From contig NC_063452.1 in NCBI RefSeq assembly GCF_020379485.1, positions 51,832,439 to 51,896,438 on the forward strand: a stretch of 64,000 bases of DNA, read 5' to 3'. This document shows positions 1-11,627 of this stretch, one piece after another. The notes under the pieces were generated by a model that saw only the letters and a program-made list of their open reading frames with translations, did not search any database and was not told the DNA's origin. This DNA is from Brassica napus (Eukaryota > Streptophyta > Magnoliopsida > Brassicales > Brassicaceae). A program made the position numbers and the translations under genes. Position 1 is the first letter of the stretch. Every line of letters begins with the position of its first letter.

Positions 1-116
1 ACCACAAAATCCCAACGGAAATCTCTCAACAACCATTCTCCATACACTGCATGTAACTGAAAAATCATCTGCAAATATTCAAAATAAAACACATTAGTAA
101 ACATAGAGAAAATGAA

Positions 117-1000
117 GTCGTCCAGAAGACTTTAAGGTAAGTCGTCTAAAGAGGTCACTTTTGCAATTGAAAATTAAAAAGGACGACTTAATTCTAAGTC
201 GTCCGGCTTTGTTTGTTAAAAAAAAAACTTCAGACGACTTATATATAAGTCGTCTACGAGAAACGGGCTAGTTTTGCATTTGACCGAATCGTGTCAGATC
301 TTTGACTATTTCTGGACGACTTATAATTCAGTCGTCTCTGGGAAAGTTAAAATTTCAATATTTTATGAAAACTTGACGACTTACGTGTAAGTCGTCCTAG
401 GTTAGTTTTGTAATTGAAAAATAAAACTTGAAATTTAACTTTCTCCAGACGACTTAGATGAAAGTCGTCCAGCTAAACGACTTAATTTAAGGTCGTTCGG
501 GATAAGCAAAGTTTGACCAGAAAATTGGGAAAAATTCTGGACGACTTTGCTTTCCCCGGACGACTTTAAATTAAGTCTTCTGGAGGGACGACTTTATATT
601 AAGTCGTCTGGTTAAAGTTAAATTATGAAGTTTTATTTTTCAATTACAAAACTAACCTAGGACGACTTACACGTAAGTCGTCAAGTTTTCATAAAATATT
701 GAAATTTTAACTTTCCCAGAGACGACTGAATTATAAGTCGTCCAGAAATAGTCAAAGATCTGACACGATTCGGTCAAATGCAAAACTAGCCCGTTTCTCG
801 TAGACGACTTATATATAAGTCGTCTGGAGTGTTTTTTTTTAACAAACAAAGCTGGACGACTTAATTTAAGTCGTCCGTTTGACCAGAAGACTCATCAGTA
901 AGTCTTCTACATACAGATGACTTACTAGTAAGTCTTCTACGCGAACAGATCTTGAAAAAAAATTCAAATTTGTACCTTAAACTAGGTGAGATGACTTCGT
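117..1000. repeat. Fold-back element made of GACGACTT/AAGTCGTC palindromes
   Basis: Two arms, about 180-436 and about 604-882, are near-perfect reverse complements of one another around a centre near 525. Each arm is itself studded with short palindromes of the form GACGACTT-N-AAGTCGTC (for example at 220-255, 375-397, 660-682 and 803-826). The outer part to about 1000 carries related AAGTCTTC words. No coding sense is seen; the short open frame at 667-849 is simply part of an arm. The form suits the subterminal region of a non-autonomous DNA transposon, but no target duplication was identified and the superfamily is unassigned. Confidence 0.7.
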
Positions 1001-2690
1001 TTGCACACAGGGTCTTCTCCAACCACCCAGAACCTCAAACGAAAGCAACCGTTAGTCAAAACGAAAGAAATATGGCTCTGTCAACCATAGCCCATATTTT
1101 GAATCAAAAGCTTGAGTTTTTTGGATGAATATAGAGAGAAAGTGAAAGAAATGTTGTTTTTAGTTCATAACAATTGAAACAGAGAGAGTGTAAAGAGATT
1201 TACGTGCATTAAAGGGCATTAAAAGCTCCAAACAGTTCGTACAAGGTTGTTGCCACTATTCATTGCAGTGGCAATATTGTAAATACTTGAAGAAGATGAG
1301 GTTGAGACAGTAAAACAGCCATTTTCGAAAAAAAAAAATGTTAATGGCATTTTCGTAGATAATATGCAGGTGTAGGGTTAAAATCTCAAAAAAAGAGTCA
1401 AAAGAAAAGGTTAGTTTTCTGTTTGACTCCAAGTTTTGAGTCAACTTAGAAAGATGCTATTTTGGAGATTTGCTCATATAAAATTGAGCGTGTTTATAAA
1501 AATACACTTGAAAATAACTCACCACCCGACTCTAAATTAATTTACAGCTAATAGACCAAAAAAAAAAACAGTTAACCTGCCTAATTAGTTGTCTCGTGGA
1601 ACGAATTTCAAAACTATATATGTTATGTATAAATATTTTTGCGAAAAAAAATATTTAAACTGATTCAACTTTCTTTTAGTATTCTATTTATTTAACAACT
1701 TTTCTTTAATTTATTTTACTTTAAATTACTCTCAGTGAGTAAAATTTCACCAATCATGCCCCTTTGCCTGTTACCATGAAGATTTTAATCAAAACTAATT
1801 TCTTCTTCTTTTTTTAAAACCTTTACAAAATGCAGGTGTTACATCAAACTTGGGAGATAGCAAAAGCAAAATCCAAAAGAGAATAAATTGAAAGATATAA
1901 AGAAAGAAAGAATAGAAAGCCACTATACAAAACTACACATGTCATACACAAAATGTAAATTAGATCTTATCGAGTTGGTGCCGCAGCACAGTAGCACACA
2001 CACAATTATTTCTTTATGAAAATACACAATTTATGCTTTTTGTAACAGAAATTGCACTCTTTTTATCTTCTTATCTCTCTCTCTATCCTCTCTCTAAAAA
2101 CTATTTTTGATTTCTTTTTGTTATGTCACAATAACCCCTTTGTAAATGATTTTGTGTTTTTTTCCAAAATGTTTTATATTTATAGACTTGCTGGTAATTT
2201 TTTGTAAGAATACCAAATTTAAGCAAAAAAAAGAAACTTTTTGTAAGAATATATTTTTCATCTTTTCAAGTGTATGCTCTGAAGTCTGAACCTTTTAGTC
2301 TGCTTTCCTTTTCGAAGCTCAGGTTTACTTGTTAAGATTATGTTTCTACGGATTTTTCTCGATTTTATATCTTATTTTGTATTTATAGTTGTATCTATCA
2401 AAAATTAAATGATAAAATTCTAGATGATACCAGTTCAAAAAAAAAAATTCTAGATGATAACAAAAAGAAAGGTTTGCACCGACCTATTTGTTAGGCTAAT
2501 TTTGGAGGTATCCTAAATATTGTGGATAAATACATGGCCAGAATATAATGTAAGTTGACTATCATGAAATATAAGTAGAAAATATTTTTTTTCTTAGATC
2601 ATAAATCGAAAGTTTACTATCTAAAAACATTATAATTGTAATTTTCATGCATTAACCACAATACTAAACACTAGGTTAAGATAAACAATA
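1001..2690. other. AT-rich intergenic DNA, nothing recognised
   Basis: No open frame with coding character, no RNA gene and no recognisable element was found on either strand. There is a short CT-rich stretch near 2075-2095. Confidence 0.5.
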
Positions 2691-2891
2691 TACAGTATAA
2701 CCTGTTTAAATTAATACTCTATAAATTAATATACACTAAAAATCTCTATAAAATAATATAATTTTTATAGTCCAAATTGATTTTTTGGTTCAATTAGTAT
2801 ATCGATAAATTAATATCTCTATAAATTAATAAAAAAATTATAGTTTTGGTGTAGTCCCAACATTATTAATTTATAGAGGTTTCATTGTATA
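2691..2891. mobile_element. Emigrant-like mariner MITE
   Basis: The left end reads TACAGTATAACC followed by repeated CTATAAATTAATA words. The right end is its inverse, with TTAATTTATAGAGGTTT and then a terminal TGTA. The sequence matches the remembered Emigrant/Tc1-mariner MITE family of Arabidopsis and Brassica, which has CAGTAAAACCTCTATAAATT-type ends and duplicates TA. It is about 200 bp long and non-coding, with several substitutions between the ends, so it is an old copy. Confidence 0.65.
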
Positions 2892-4000
2892 TCAACATAT
2901 TTTTTTGTATTATGTATTTTTACATGTTATGAAATAATAAATATATATTGAATAATTAAAATTTAGTAACTATTACATATACAATTATATTAGTGTGAAT
3001 ATATAAATCAATTTTATTAATCCAAATAATATTTTTTTTCTATTTTATAAGATATTAAAAAAATTAAATGATACTAACAAACATAGTATTTTTTTTTAAT
3101 ATTAATGTGTATTAAATGATGATTTCTACTCATATGATTTTTTTTATCATTTGTATTTTTATGGCAAAAATTTTAAATTATTAAAAAAAATTATAATAGG
3201 TTTAGTAATTTATAATTTTTTAAAACTTAAGTTGTCAATATTTGTTCAAAACTTTTATCAAAAATAGTTGTTCAGAGTAAATTTCAAAATTAAAATATTT
3301 AATGTGAGACTTTTAACAATTTTAATAATTTATAATCGTTTTTTAAAAATTCAAAATAGAACATATACAGAAAAATATAAATTTTTATTATATGATTAAT
3401 GTGATTGTTTAATTTATTTTAATAATTTTAAATTAAACAAATAGGATAGAAGATGCACTAATTTTTATCAAATCTTTATTATTCAGAATCATTAATTGAT
3501 ATCTATACTTTAGGCACATTAGATAATTCTATAACTTTTATTTAAATAAATAATAAATAACATTAATAATAAATTTATGGTTAATCTAATAAATTTTTTA
3601 TTATATAATTAGATGGACCAACCTATTTTCTAATGATTATAAGAATCATTATAGTGATAATACGTGATAATAAGCAAACATTTGAAATCAGTAATTGCTT
3701 AAAACTGTAGGTTTCAGAATGATAAAAACGTTGTATTTTTTTGTTTTTTTTAGCAAAGATAAAAACGTTGTGTTCTTTTCACATAGATGCTAAGATCACC
3801 AGTGACAAAAAAAAAAAAGATGCTAAGATCACATTAATAAGCCCAACACTCGTAAGTTCGTAACTTATCCAGAAAAAAAAAACAACTTGGAAAATGTACG
3901 TAAAAATGGCAAAAGAACAAAACAGAAAAGACTCGTGTAATGCTTTTAGCCTTCTACTCAAGAAAAGAAATTATGAAAATGAGAACAGAGAGAAGTGGGC
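2892..4000. other. Very AT-rich intergenic DNA
   Basis: Long A and T runs with no coding frame and no clear element. The last part, from about 4000, grades into the CT-rich leader of the next gene. Confidence 0.5.
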
Positions 4001-4187
4001 AAAATCTTCAGAGAGGTAGGCCCATCTCTCTCCATAAATGAGAATCATGCTTGATTGCTTTCCTCTCTCTCTCTCACTTCCTCCATTCCTTTTTATCATT
4101 CTTCTTCCTTCATTTACAGCCCATTTCCACTATCTTATTCTTCTTTCCCATGATTATAAACACTAATCTCGAGAAAGATAAAGTAAC

Positions 4188-4216
4188 AACTGCCCTCTCT
4201 CTCTCTCTCTCTCTCT
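4188..4216 (+). repeat. CT microsatellite in the 5' leader
   Basis: An uninterrupted CT repeat lies in the pyrimidine-rich 5' leader of the RING-CH gene. CT-rich leaders are common in Brassicaceae genes. A leader intron probably follows, ending with the AG at 4559-4560 just before the start codon. Confidence 0.7.
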
Positions 4217-4562
4217 ATTGTTCCTTGTGTTTCAAAGTTTCTTCCTTTTGGGCGGGTTTTGAGCAAGTTTTGGTCTTTTGTCTTTTTTAGTTACGTTTCT
4301 TTAGTTTCTTGTAGTTGTAGACTTGTGGGTTTTGTCCCTAGTTTCTTGGTAGTGTGTCACGCTTTTTCTCTACCAAACTGTGAAAGCATGTGACAACTAT
4401 TATGATTATTCTGAGCTTTTGTCTGGTTTTATGATAAAAGTTTTCGTTTTGTGTGTTCTATTGTAAAGGTTTCCCTTCCTCTTTTGGTGGAGAATTATTT
4501 CAATTTTGAGGGGATATATTATAAGGTTGTGTGTAAACAATCTCTTGTTGTTTTGTGTAGTG

Positions 4563-6810
4563 ATGGATACTGAAGAGAAGCCTCTTAATCCTCTTGATTC
4601 AAGCCGTGGTGATTCTGCCCCTTCAGATCAGGTATAAGAGGAGCTGTGGGGTTTGATGATGTGATTCTTGAATTGAATTGAAAAGATGAGAGCTTTTTTT
4701 GTGTGCTAAGTACTTGCCAAAGATTGCTTGATATGTTTAAGAATCTGCTTTTTGGAAAATATCTAATCGATCTGAGAACCTAGTGTTGTCTCTTGTGGAA
4801 CAGTTGTGTTTGCTTAAGTTCTCAGATAATTCTTTTGTTTACTTTCATCTTTGTTCTTGATAAGAAGGCCGAAGAAAGATCCTCCTCTGCTATAACAGAA
4901 GAGACTTCTGCAAACGTTCAACAATGGAGACGCAACAATCTCTCCTTGCAGATACCTTCTAGAGCAACCAATCTTTCTCCTGAAGATTCCGTTGTCATCA
5001 AAATGCCTCCAACGCCTAGTCCAACTCCAAGAAGAGTCAACTTCTCTTTGACTTCAATCTCTCCAGGTCCTGCTCCTCCGAGGACTAAATCTTCCCTGAA
5101 GAATCTTATCCCAAAAGTTGGCTTCAAACCAAAACTCTCCAACACCGATGTGGAAAAGGGACAAGTGGATGTTTCTTGTCAGGAGAAGGCTTCGATATCG
5201 AGGTCACTATCACTTTCAAAGCTGTTCACGCCTAGGATCAAGAGAACTTCGTCTCTACCTGTGACTCCCATTGTTCTTTTAAACTCAGAGTCAGCTCGCG
5301 GAGGAAGCAGTGTTGCTCCTCAAACTCCAAGCGTAAGCGTTGTCTTGTATCATTGTTCTTTCGTTTAGGTACTTATACTTGGTGTGTTGCAGAGCAAAGG
5401 GAGGGTGCAGATAGCTCGCTCTCGCTCTGTGCCTGTTAACGACAAGGAAGCAAGCCTAAAGGGAATGGACTCATTCTTCAGAGTGATCCCTTCAACTCCT
5501 CGTGTAAAGGAAGGAGGCGTTCTCTCAAATGCATCAGAGGCTGTTAATACGGGTGAGTTCATGGTTCAGTCCGTTGTATAGTCTTTTATTCATAGTAAAT
5601 CTCCAATCTTAATGTTATTGAACAGAAACATGTGAAGCTGATGGAGAAGACATACCTGAGGAAGAAGCGGTTTGTAGGATTTGTTTGGTGGATCTCTGTG
5701 AAGGAGGAGAAACTTTAAAAATGGAGTGTAGCTGCAAAGGAGAGCTTGCTCTTGCCCACAAAGACTGTGCTCTTAAATGGTTCACCATAAAGGGTAACAA
5801 AACATGTGAGGTGTGTAAACAAGAAGTTAAGAACTTACCTGTGACACTCTTAAGGATCCAAAGCATTAGAAACTCTGGTGTTCCTCAGATTGATGTCACT
5901 GGTTACAGGTAAAAAATAAAAAAATAAAAAAATACTCTACAGATTGTTCAAACATTCTAAACGATGTCTAAATCTTTTTGCATTGTTCCTCTACAGGGTT
6001 TGGCAGGAGGTCCCGGTTCTGGTAATCATCAGCATGCTTGCTTACTTTTGTTTCCTGGAGCAGCTCTTGGTAAACCATCTTTTACTATTCATGTAAACAA
6101 CAAGAAGCATCTCTACTTAGTATAAGAGTAAGTTTCCATTTGCAGGTTGAGAAAATGGGGACGGGTGCAATTGCTATATCGTTACCGTTTTCTTGTATTC
6201 TTGGTCTTCTTGCATCCATGACTGCATCAACCATGGGTATGTGTAGTCCTCTTTCTGGAAAATATCTTTCATTGTGCTCCTTGTTTCTGATATGTTTTTG
6301 GTTAATTGGTTAAATTTTTTGTGCAGTAATGAGAAGATTTGTGTGGATTTACGCATCTGTACAGTTTGCTTTGGTGGTTCTCTTTGCCCATGTATTTTAT
6401 TCCGTGGTTAGTACTCTTCAACGCATCCTTCTTTTTATTTCCTTTTTGTCTAAACATGGTGGTGAGGCATTCTTAAAGCTAAAGCTTTTGGTTTAACTGA
6501 TAACAAATCACGACTTGTGGGATCTGTTAGAGCAAAACTCCAGTCTATAAACTCATATAAGTTTTTTTTGTTGTTAAAATGTGCTCTCTTGGTTGGTAAA
6601 CAGGTGGAGTTGCAACCGGTTCTGTCAGTTCTTCTGTCAACATTTACTGGATTTGGTGTATGCATATGCGGAAGTTCAGTGATGGTTGAGTTTGTTAGAT
6701 GGAAAAGAAGGTGGCGAGCTAGAAGGCTGGAGCAGCAGCTGAACCATGCTCAGACGCTGCCCCAAACGCTGGATGCAACAACCTCTCAGCATCATCCAAA
6801 TGCCTCCTAG
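4563..6810 (+). CDS. RING-CH (MARCH-type) zinc-finger membrane protein, probable E3 ubiquitin ligase
   Basis: Eight coding exons: 4563-4631, about 4865-5332, 5393-5552, 5626-5908, 5997-6069, 6146-6236, 6327-6406 and 6604-6810. Frames and GT-AG sites join to about 476 residues. The N-terminal third is Ser/Pro-rich and probably disordered. Exon 4 holds the RING-CH finger: CRIC, then CSC, then HKDC, then CEVC, i.e. the C4HC3 pattern of RING-variant domains, which bind two zinc ions and recruit E2 enzymes. Exons 5-8 encode hydrophobic segments (around [35 protein letters not shown] and [13 protein letters not shown]), so the protein is membrane-anchored, as in plant MARCH-like ligases. The tail is basic, then Gln/His-rich. 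It is the probable ortholog of At5g60580 by content and neighbours. Substrate unknown. The first base of exon 2 may be 4865 or 4868 because two AG acceptors lie 3 nt apart. Confidence 0.88.
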
Positions 6811-7159
6811 AGGCGGGAAGTGGAAAGATGATTATACATTTATACAGTAGTGGTTGGTTAATGTTATGTTATGATTTGTATAAAAGAAAAGTGAAAGTGA
6901 TGAAGCAATGCTTAAGATTGTCTTTGCTTTCTTTACTATACACCATTGTATTTGTTGTAAGTTTGTAACTTTGATTGCTCAATCTCTGCAAATGAAATGT
7001 TTGTAAGTAGTATTGGTTGTAAGGTTTTCATGTATAATAAAATTTTAATTTATGAAAACAGCTTTAATCTTTGTACCAATCTTATGAAAAAGTGATCTAG
7101 AAGTTGCTCAAATAAAAAGTAATCTAGACTCTTATCAGTTAACAAAATACTCTAACCCC

Positions 7160-8950
7160 CCAACAAACTAAACTAGTTCCAGACGTTCGGCTCAGGTTCG
7201 GACCGGTTCCTTTCGGGGTCCGGGTCCTAAACATTTGGAACTATATAGATATTTGTAAATTTTTGGTTCGGGTTTGAGTCGGTTTTTCTCGGGTCGGTTC
7301 GGGTCTATAATTAAAATACCTATAAAATATCCGTAATTTTCAGGTCCATATTCCGGATCGGATTCGAGTATTTAGGATCTAAAAAGGACATGACATACCT
7401 AAAGTCCATCAAATTTAGTCGATATTTGTCATATATATCTAAAATTTTACAAAATAACTTAAATTAAATTATTAATAATTAAAATAAAACATTTTTAAAC
7501 TTTAAATTTCACATTTAAAGCTTCATATTACTTAAAATATTACAAAATAATAACAAATATTATTAACAAATATATTTAAACTAAATTATAAAATAATATA
7601 TATAAAATAGAACAACAAAAAATCATAGTTTTGGATATACATGCTTTTAAGTCGGGTACAAATTGGTTCTTATTAGGTCGGGTCTATTCGGGTCAGTTCT
7701 TTTCAGGTCCAGGTCTATTCGGGTCGGTTCCTTTCGGTTCCGGTTCTTTCGGATAAAAGAAATTTACACTCGAAAAGTACTTATAAATTTTCGGATCGAG
7801 TATTTTCGAATCGGTTCCGAATCGGGTATTTTCGAATCGGTTTCGAAACGGATTTTCGGGTCCAGGTTAAAATGTCCAGGCCTAAACTAAATAAAATGGT
7901 CTAGACTCCAATGAAAGACCCAAAAAAAAGGACTATTTCATTAATCTTAGTGGATGATTAGCTGAGGTGTAAAATTATTTTACAGCATTTACAATATTTT
8001 AATTGTATTTGTTTTCAAATTTAAACAGTCTATATATATATCTAAATATTTTAGTGAGTCATATATAAAATCTACAGTTTCTACGTTTTTTTTGTTTTTT
8101 TGCTAAAACAATTATTGAAAAGTTTTGAAAGTTGTAAAAGAATTTCGCAGCGAAAAAACATACCATATAGATTTTTTTTTCCTCATCATTAGATACAATA
8201 GAAAAACCTAAAGACCAAGTTTTATTGCAAAACTTTTACATCTATAGACCAATTGTATATTTAATAATAAAAAATTAAGGAAACTACTAGATTTTGATCC
8301 GCGCTTCGAAAGCGCGGGTTTTTTTGTGTGGATTATAAACAAAATTTGATATGAATTAATATTTTAAGAGTATTGTTACAAAGTTGTATTATATCAAATT
8401 TGTTTTAAATTATGTAATTTATTATTTAGATTATTTAAGATTTTGTATGTATATTTTTATGCAACTCTCTCTTAAGTCTGGACATTCATGTAGATCCAAA
8501 ACCGACCAGAAAACACAGATTTGATTCTGATCCATAGAAAAGTACATGTTGGATATTTATTGGCTATGTAGATTAAACTATGGGTATTTTATGATTTTCG
8601 GATTTGCGGGTAAAATTTCTAGTCTTATTGGGTATTTGAATATTATCAGTATTTTTTTTGACTTTTTTGACATTTTCGGGATTTGGGTATTTTTTGGAAT
8701 TTTCGGGTACTTCGAATCTTTTAGGTCCTAAATATCTTAACCGACTCGGACCCGCTACATATCCAAAAATTATATGCATTTTTGTAAGTATTTGAATTAT
8801 GGATCCGAACCAACCCAGCCTTGAAAGGAACTTACTCGAACTCAGGTAGAAAGTTTACAAATATCTAGTTGAGTTCAAATATTTAGGATTCAATGGACCC
8901 GGCCTGAAAAAATCCGACTTTTATCCGATCTGAAGATCTGAATGCCTATG
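7160..8950. repeat. CGGGT/GGTTCGG-rich transposon remnants
   Basis: Two patches (about 7180-7890 and 8470-8950) are dense in GGTTCGGGT-, CGGGTC- and GATCCGAA-type words separated by AT-rich DNA. Short open frames here, such as 7663-7890, are by-products of the simple repeat. This kind of sequence is a frequent non-autonomous element in Brassica intergenic DNA. No ends or target duplications were fixed. Confidence 0.45.
8288..8330 (-). mobile_element. Helitron-like 3' terminus
   Basis: Read on the minus strand there is a GC-rich hairpin (CCGCGCTTTCGAAGCGCGG), then about eight AT-rich bases, then CTAG followed by T. This is the layout of a Helitron 3' end: a short hairpin just upstream of CTRR, inserted in front of a T. 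The 5' end (TC) was not located, so the element length is unknown. It would extend towards higher coordinates. Confidence 0.6.
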
Positions 8951-9565
8951 CCCATTCTCACTTATTTATTTTGTTCAATTAGTGAGACTTAAGACTTATT
9001 TGGCAGATTTTAAACTAATTTAAATAGTATATATTTGCAGGGGTTTTTAATAGTTTCTAAACTAATATTGAATAACAATTTTTATTATAGATATTTTTAA
9101 TTAAAAATAATTTAAAGTAAATATATATATTTTTGTTTTAACAAATGATTTGCTAAAGTGTTTTTATCAAATTTGATTTTGTAAATATTTAGAATTATAT
9201 AATGTTAGATGACATTGTATAATATGTTGTATGATATATGCTTTCATTTTAATAATTGATATCTAAATATTTTATATCCATCTTTGAGCATATTATATGA
9301 TGTATATAAAATTACTGAATAACAACAATAACATTGGATGATAAGAAGAAAAATAATTAGAGAAATGTATCAAACAGAATGAGAAATAATAATATGATTT
9401 ATTTAAAATATTTAAACTATTTATAGTTATATTAGGTAATGGTAGGATAAAAAAATAAAGAGTTATATATAGATGCAACAACCATATTTTTAAAAAGGTT
9501 TTCTTTTAATAATATAAATTTTCAAAATCGCATCTATAATATAATCTTATCAAAAATATCCTAAA

Positions 9566-9660
9566 AATATATTTAGAATATATTGTTAAACTAAAGTATG
9601 TAAAATAACCTCTAACAATATATTTAGAATATATTGTTAAACTAAAGTACGCAAAATAAC
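9566..9660. repeat. Tandem duplication of about 46 bp, two copies
   Basis: A unit containing ATATATTTAGAATATATTG followed by TTAAACTAAAGTA and AAAATAAC occurs twice head to tail with few differences. It is non-coding. Confidence 0.6.
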
Positions 9661-9684
9661 TTCCTTTAAAATCAACTTAAAATT

Positions 9685-9960
9685 GTGGAAGTCCCCTTGG
9701 TCCAATAGTTTGACCAATGGTTCATTAATGTTTTTAAACCAGAAGGTCTGGGTTTCAATTCCCGGAGAAAACGAAATTATGTGAATTAAAGGAGAAACAC
9801 CATACAAGAGATCTGCAGCGTGGCACAAAGAGCACCGTCAAGCATGGATCCGATAGGGTGGCTCAAGTGATGTAGTCAGACGTGAATCTTCATAAGGCAT
9901 GTAAAATTGTCGGTTATAGAATCGTCCGTAATATTTCTTAGAGTTTGAAATAGCAATATC
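9685..9960 (+). mobile_element. SINE-like sequence with degenerate tRNA-type promoter boxes
   Basis: A stretch beginning near TCCAATAGTTTGACC and carrying GGTCTGGGTTTCAATTCCC resembles degenerate RNA polymerase III A and B boxes, followed by a non-tRNA body. It is GC-richer than its surroundings, as tRNA-derived SINEs are. The ends and the poly-A or T tail are not certain. Confidence 0.35.
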
Positions 9961-10149
9961 CAGCATTAAAAAAAATCAGCTCAAAATTATAAGAAGTGTT
10001 AGTCAAGGAGAAGATATGATGTATAAGCTTTGTAAATAAATATTTCAGAAAGGTCGAACATATTCATTTTAAAAAATAGTTAAGTCTAATAAAAGGGTCT
10101 AACAATCTTTCATATGTAGATTTTTGTAAAAATCCTTCTCTTTTAATAG

Positions 10150-10190
10150 TATAAACTACATTTTAACCCGCACGTCTGTGCGGATATTTT
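10150..10190 (-). mobile_element. Second Helitron-like 3' terminus (degenerate)
   Basis: On the minus strand the hairpin CCGCACAGACGTGCGGG is followed by TTAAAATGTAGT. This is the same arrangement as the end near 8288, but the terminal CTAG is replaced by GTAG. It is probably an older Helitron end. No 5' end was found. Confidence 0.4.
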
Positions 10191-10932
10191 TTGTTTGATA
10201 AATATATTTGATATTATTACAAATGTTTTAAATATATAGATTCCATTTTAGTGTTATATATTGTGTAACTCTATAATATTATTGTTTATTTTTCTTCTTC
10301 GACATTATTAATATATAGTGATTTGTTTAATGCATTCTGATTTGTTATTAATTTTTTTACTTACTAATATATTTTCAAGTTATGTACAACTTAAATAATT
10401 AAATAGAGAACCTTCAACAAAATATGTTTTTCTTTAATTTATAAATTTTGCATATAATACATTTTTAAATTTATTTATATTATAGAAAAAAATATGTTTA
10501 AGATAATTATATTTACATGTCGTGTTAAAAAAATATATACTTTTAATATTTATCATTTTAATAATTTACAAAGTTTATAAGTAAAACACTGTTTTGTTTA
10601 AATAATATTGCCATATTATTTTAGTAGATTATAAACATAGTAGCATCTATCATATTATTTAAGTAACTTTGATTGATTTAGGATATTTTTGGAGGTTAAG
10701 ATATTAAGTTTTTTTTTTTTTAAAGTTTAGATTTCAAAATATTGGATTGCTTTAATGTTTACAACATATATAGGTTTTTTCGTGGTGCATTTCAAAAAGT
10801 TATTCTTTATTATCTATGATTTTATCATTTGAAATATTATCATTTTGAGTTTGAATATTTATTTTCAAAATTTAATATTTTGTCAAGAAAACTTTGGAAA
10901 ATTACATAACCATTTTTGCGTAACGAGAATGT

Positions 10933-11008
10933 GATATGGTCTAGTGGTAAGTTGAGGTGCCTTTAGACTTCAGTTTCGTCTGAATCTCGGGTTTGAACCG
11001 GTATCTCA
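10933..11008 (+). mobile_element. tRNA-like head (SINE-type) at the left end of the inverted repeat
   Basis: The sequence contains TGGTCTAGTGGTAAGTTG, close to an RNA polymerase III A box, and GGGTTTGAACCGG, close to a B box, about 45 bases apart. The region does not close into a proper tRNA acceptor stem, so it is better called tRNA-derived than a tRNA gene. A matching copy in the opposite orientation sits at the right end (about 25600-25680). Confidence 0.45.
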
Positions 11009-11627
11009 ACAATTGATATGTTTTTATCATTTAACAAAGCGATGGTAAAATAGTAAATTTAACTCTTCCCCCACCACGTCTTCATCCTCTTCCCCGACAT
11101 GTTTGTTTTGCTTTCTTTTTTTCTATCCTTTCTTCATCCTTTTCTATGTCCGTAAATTCCAAGCAGAAGAATCAACACTTAACGATCTTCTCCATTTTGA
11201 ATCATTATCGTGGCAAAGGTAATTGAGTTTCATCTTCAATTTTGAATCAACACTCTAAATATAATTGAATTTTTGTTTGGAACCTAATTGATTGACCTAA
11301 AATCTCAATCTGTTTCAGTTTCAGTTTCAATTCAACTTGAATCGATTTTGGCAAAAGGTAATTCAGTTACATTTTCTGTATTCTCTTTTGTCTTTTTATA
11401 TTCAATTTAGATCAAATTGAATTTTCTCTTTGCTTTTGTATATACACTCCAAAATCGAATTAAATTTCTGTATATATGGAACATTATTGATTTATCTAAA
11501 ATCTCAATTTGTTTCAGTTTGTTGGATGCATGTCGTTCATTTGATCTTTATTCACCTTCTTTCTTTCTTTTCTTAATTTTTTTTTTGTACTCTTCATTTC
11601 CGATTTCATTTTCAGGAGTAACCAAAG

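Noticed and set aside
4918..5145. Minus-strand frame within the RING-CH gene
   Set aside because: Shadow of exon 2. The plus strand has consistent splice sites and a RING-CH domain.
7663..7890. 75-codon frame
   Set aside because: Produced by CGGGTC/GGTTCGG repeats. Composition is Arg/Phe/Gly/Ser-biased with no protein family.
10933..11008. Functional tRNA gene
   Set aside because: A- and B-box-like words are present, but no acceptor stem or convincing cloverleaf can be drawn.
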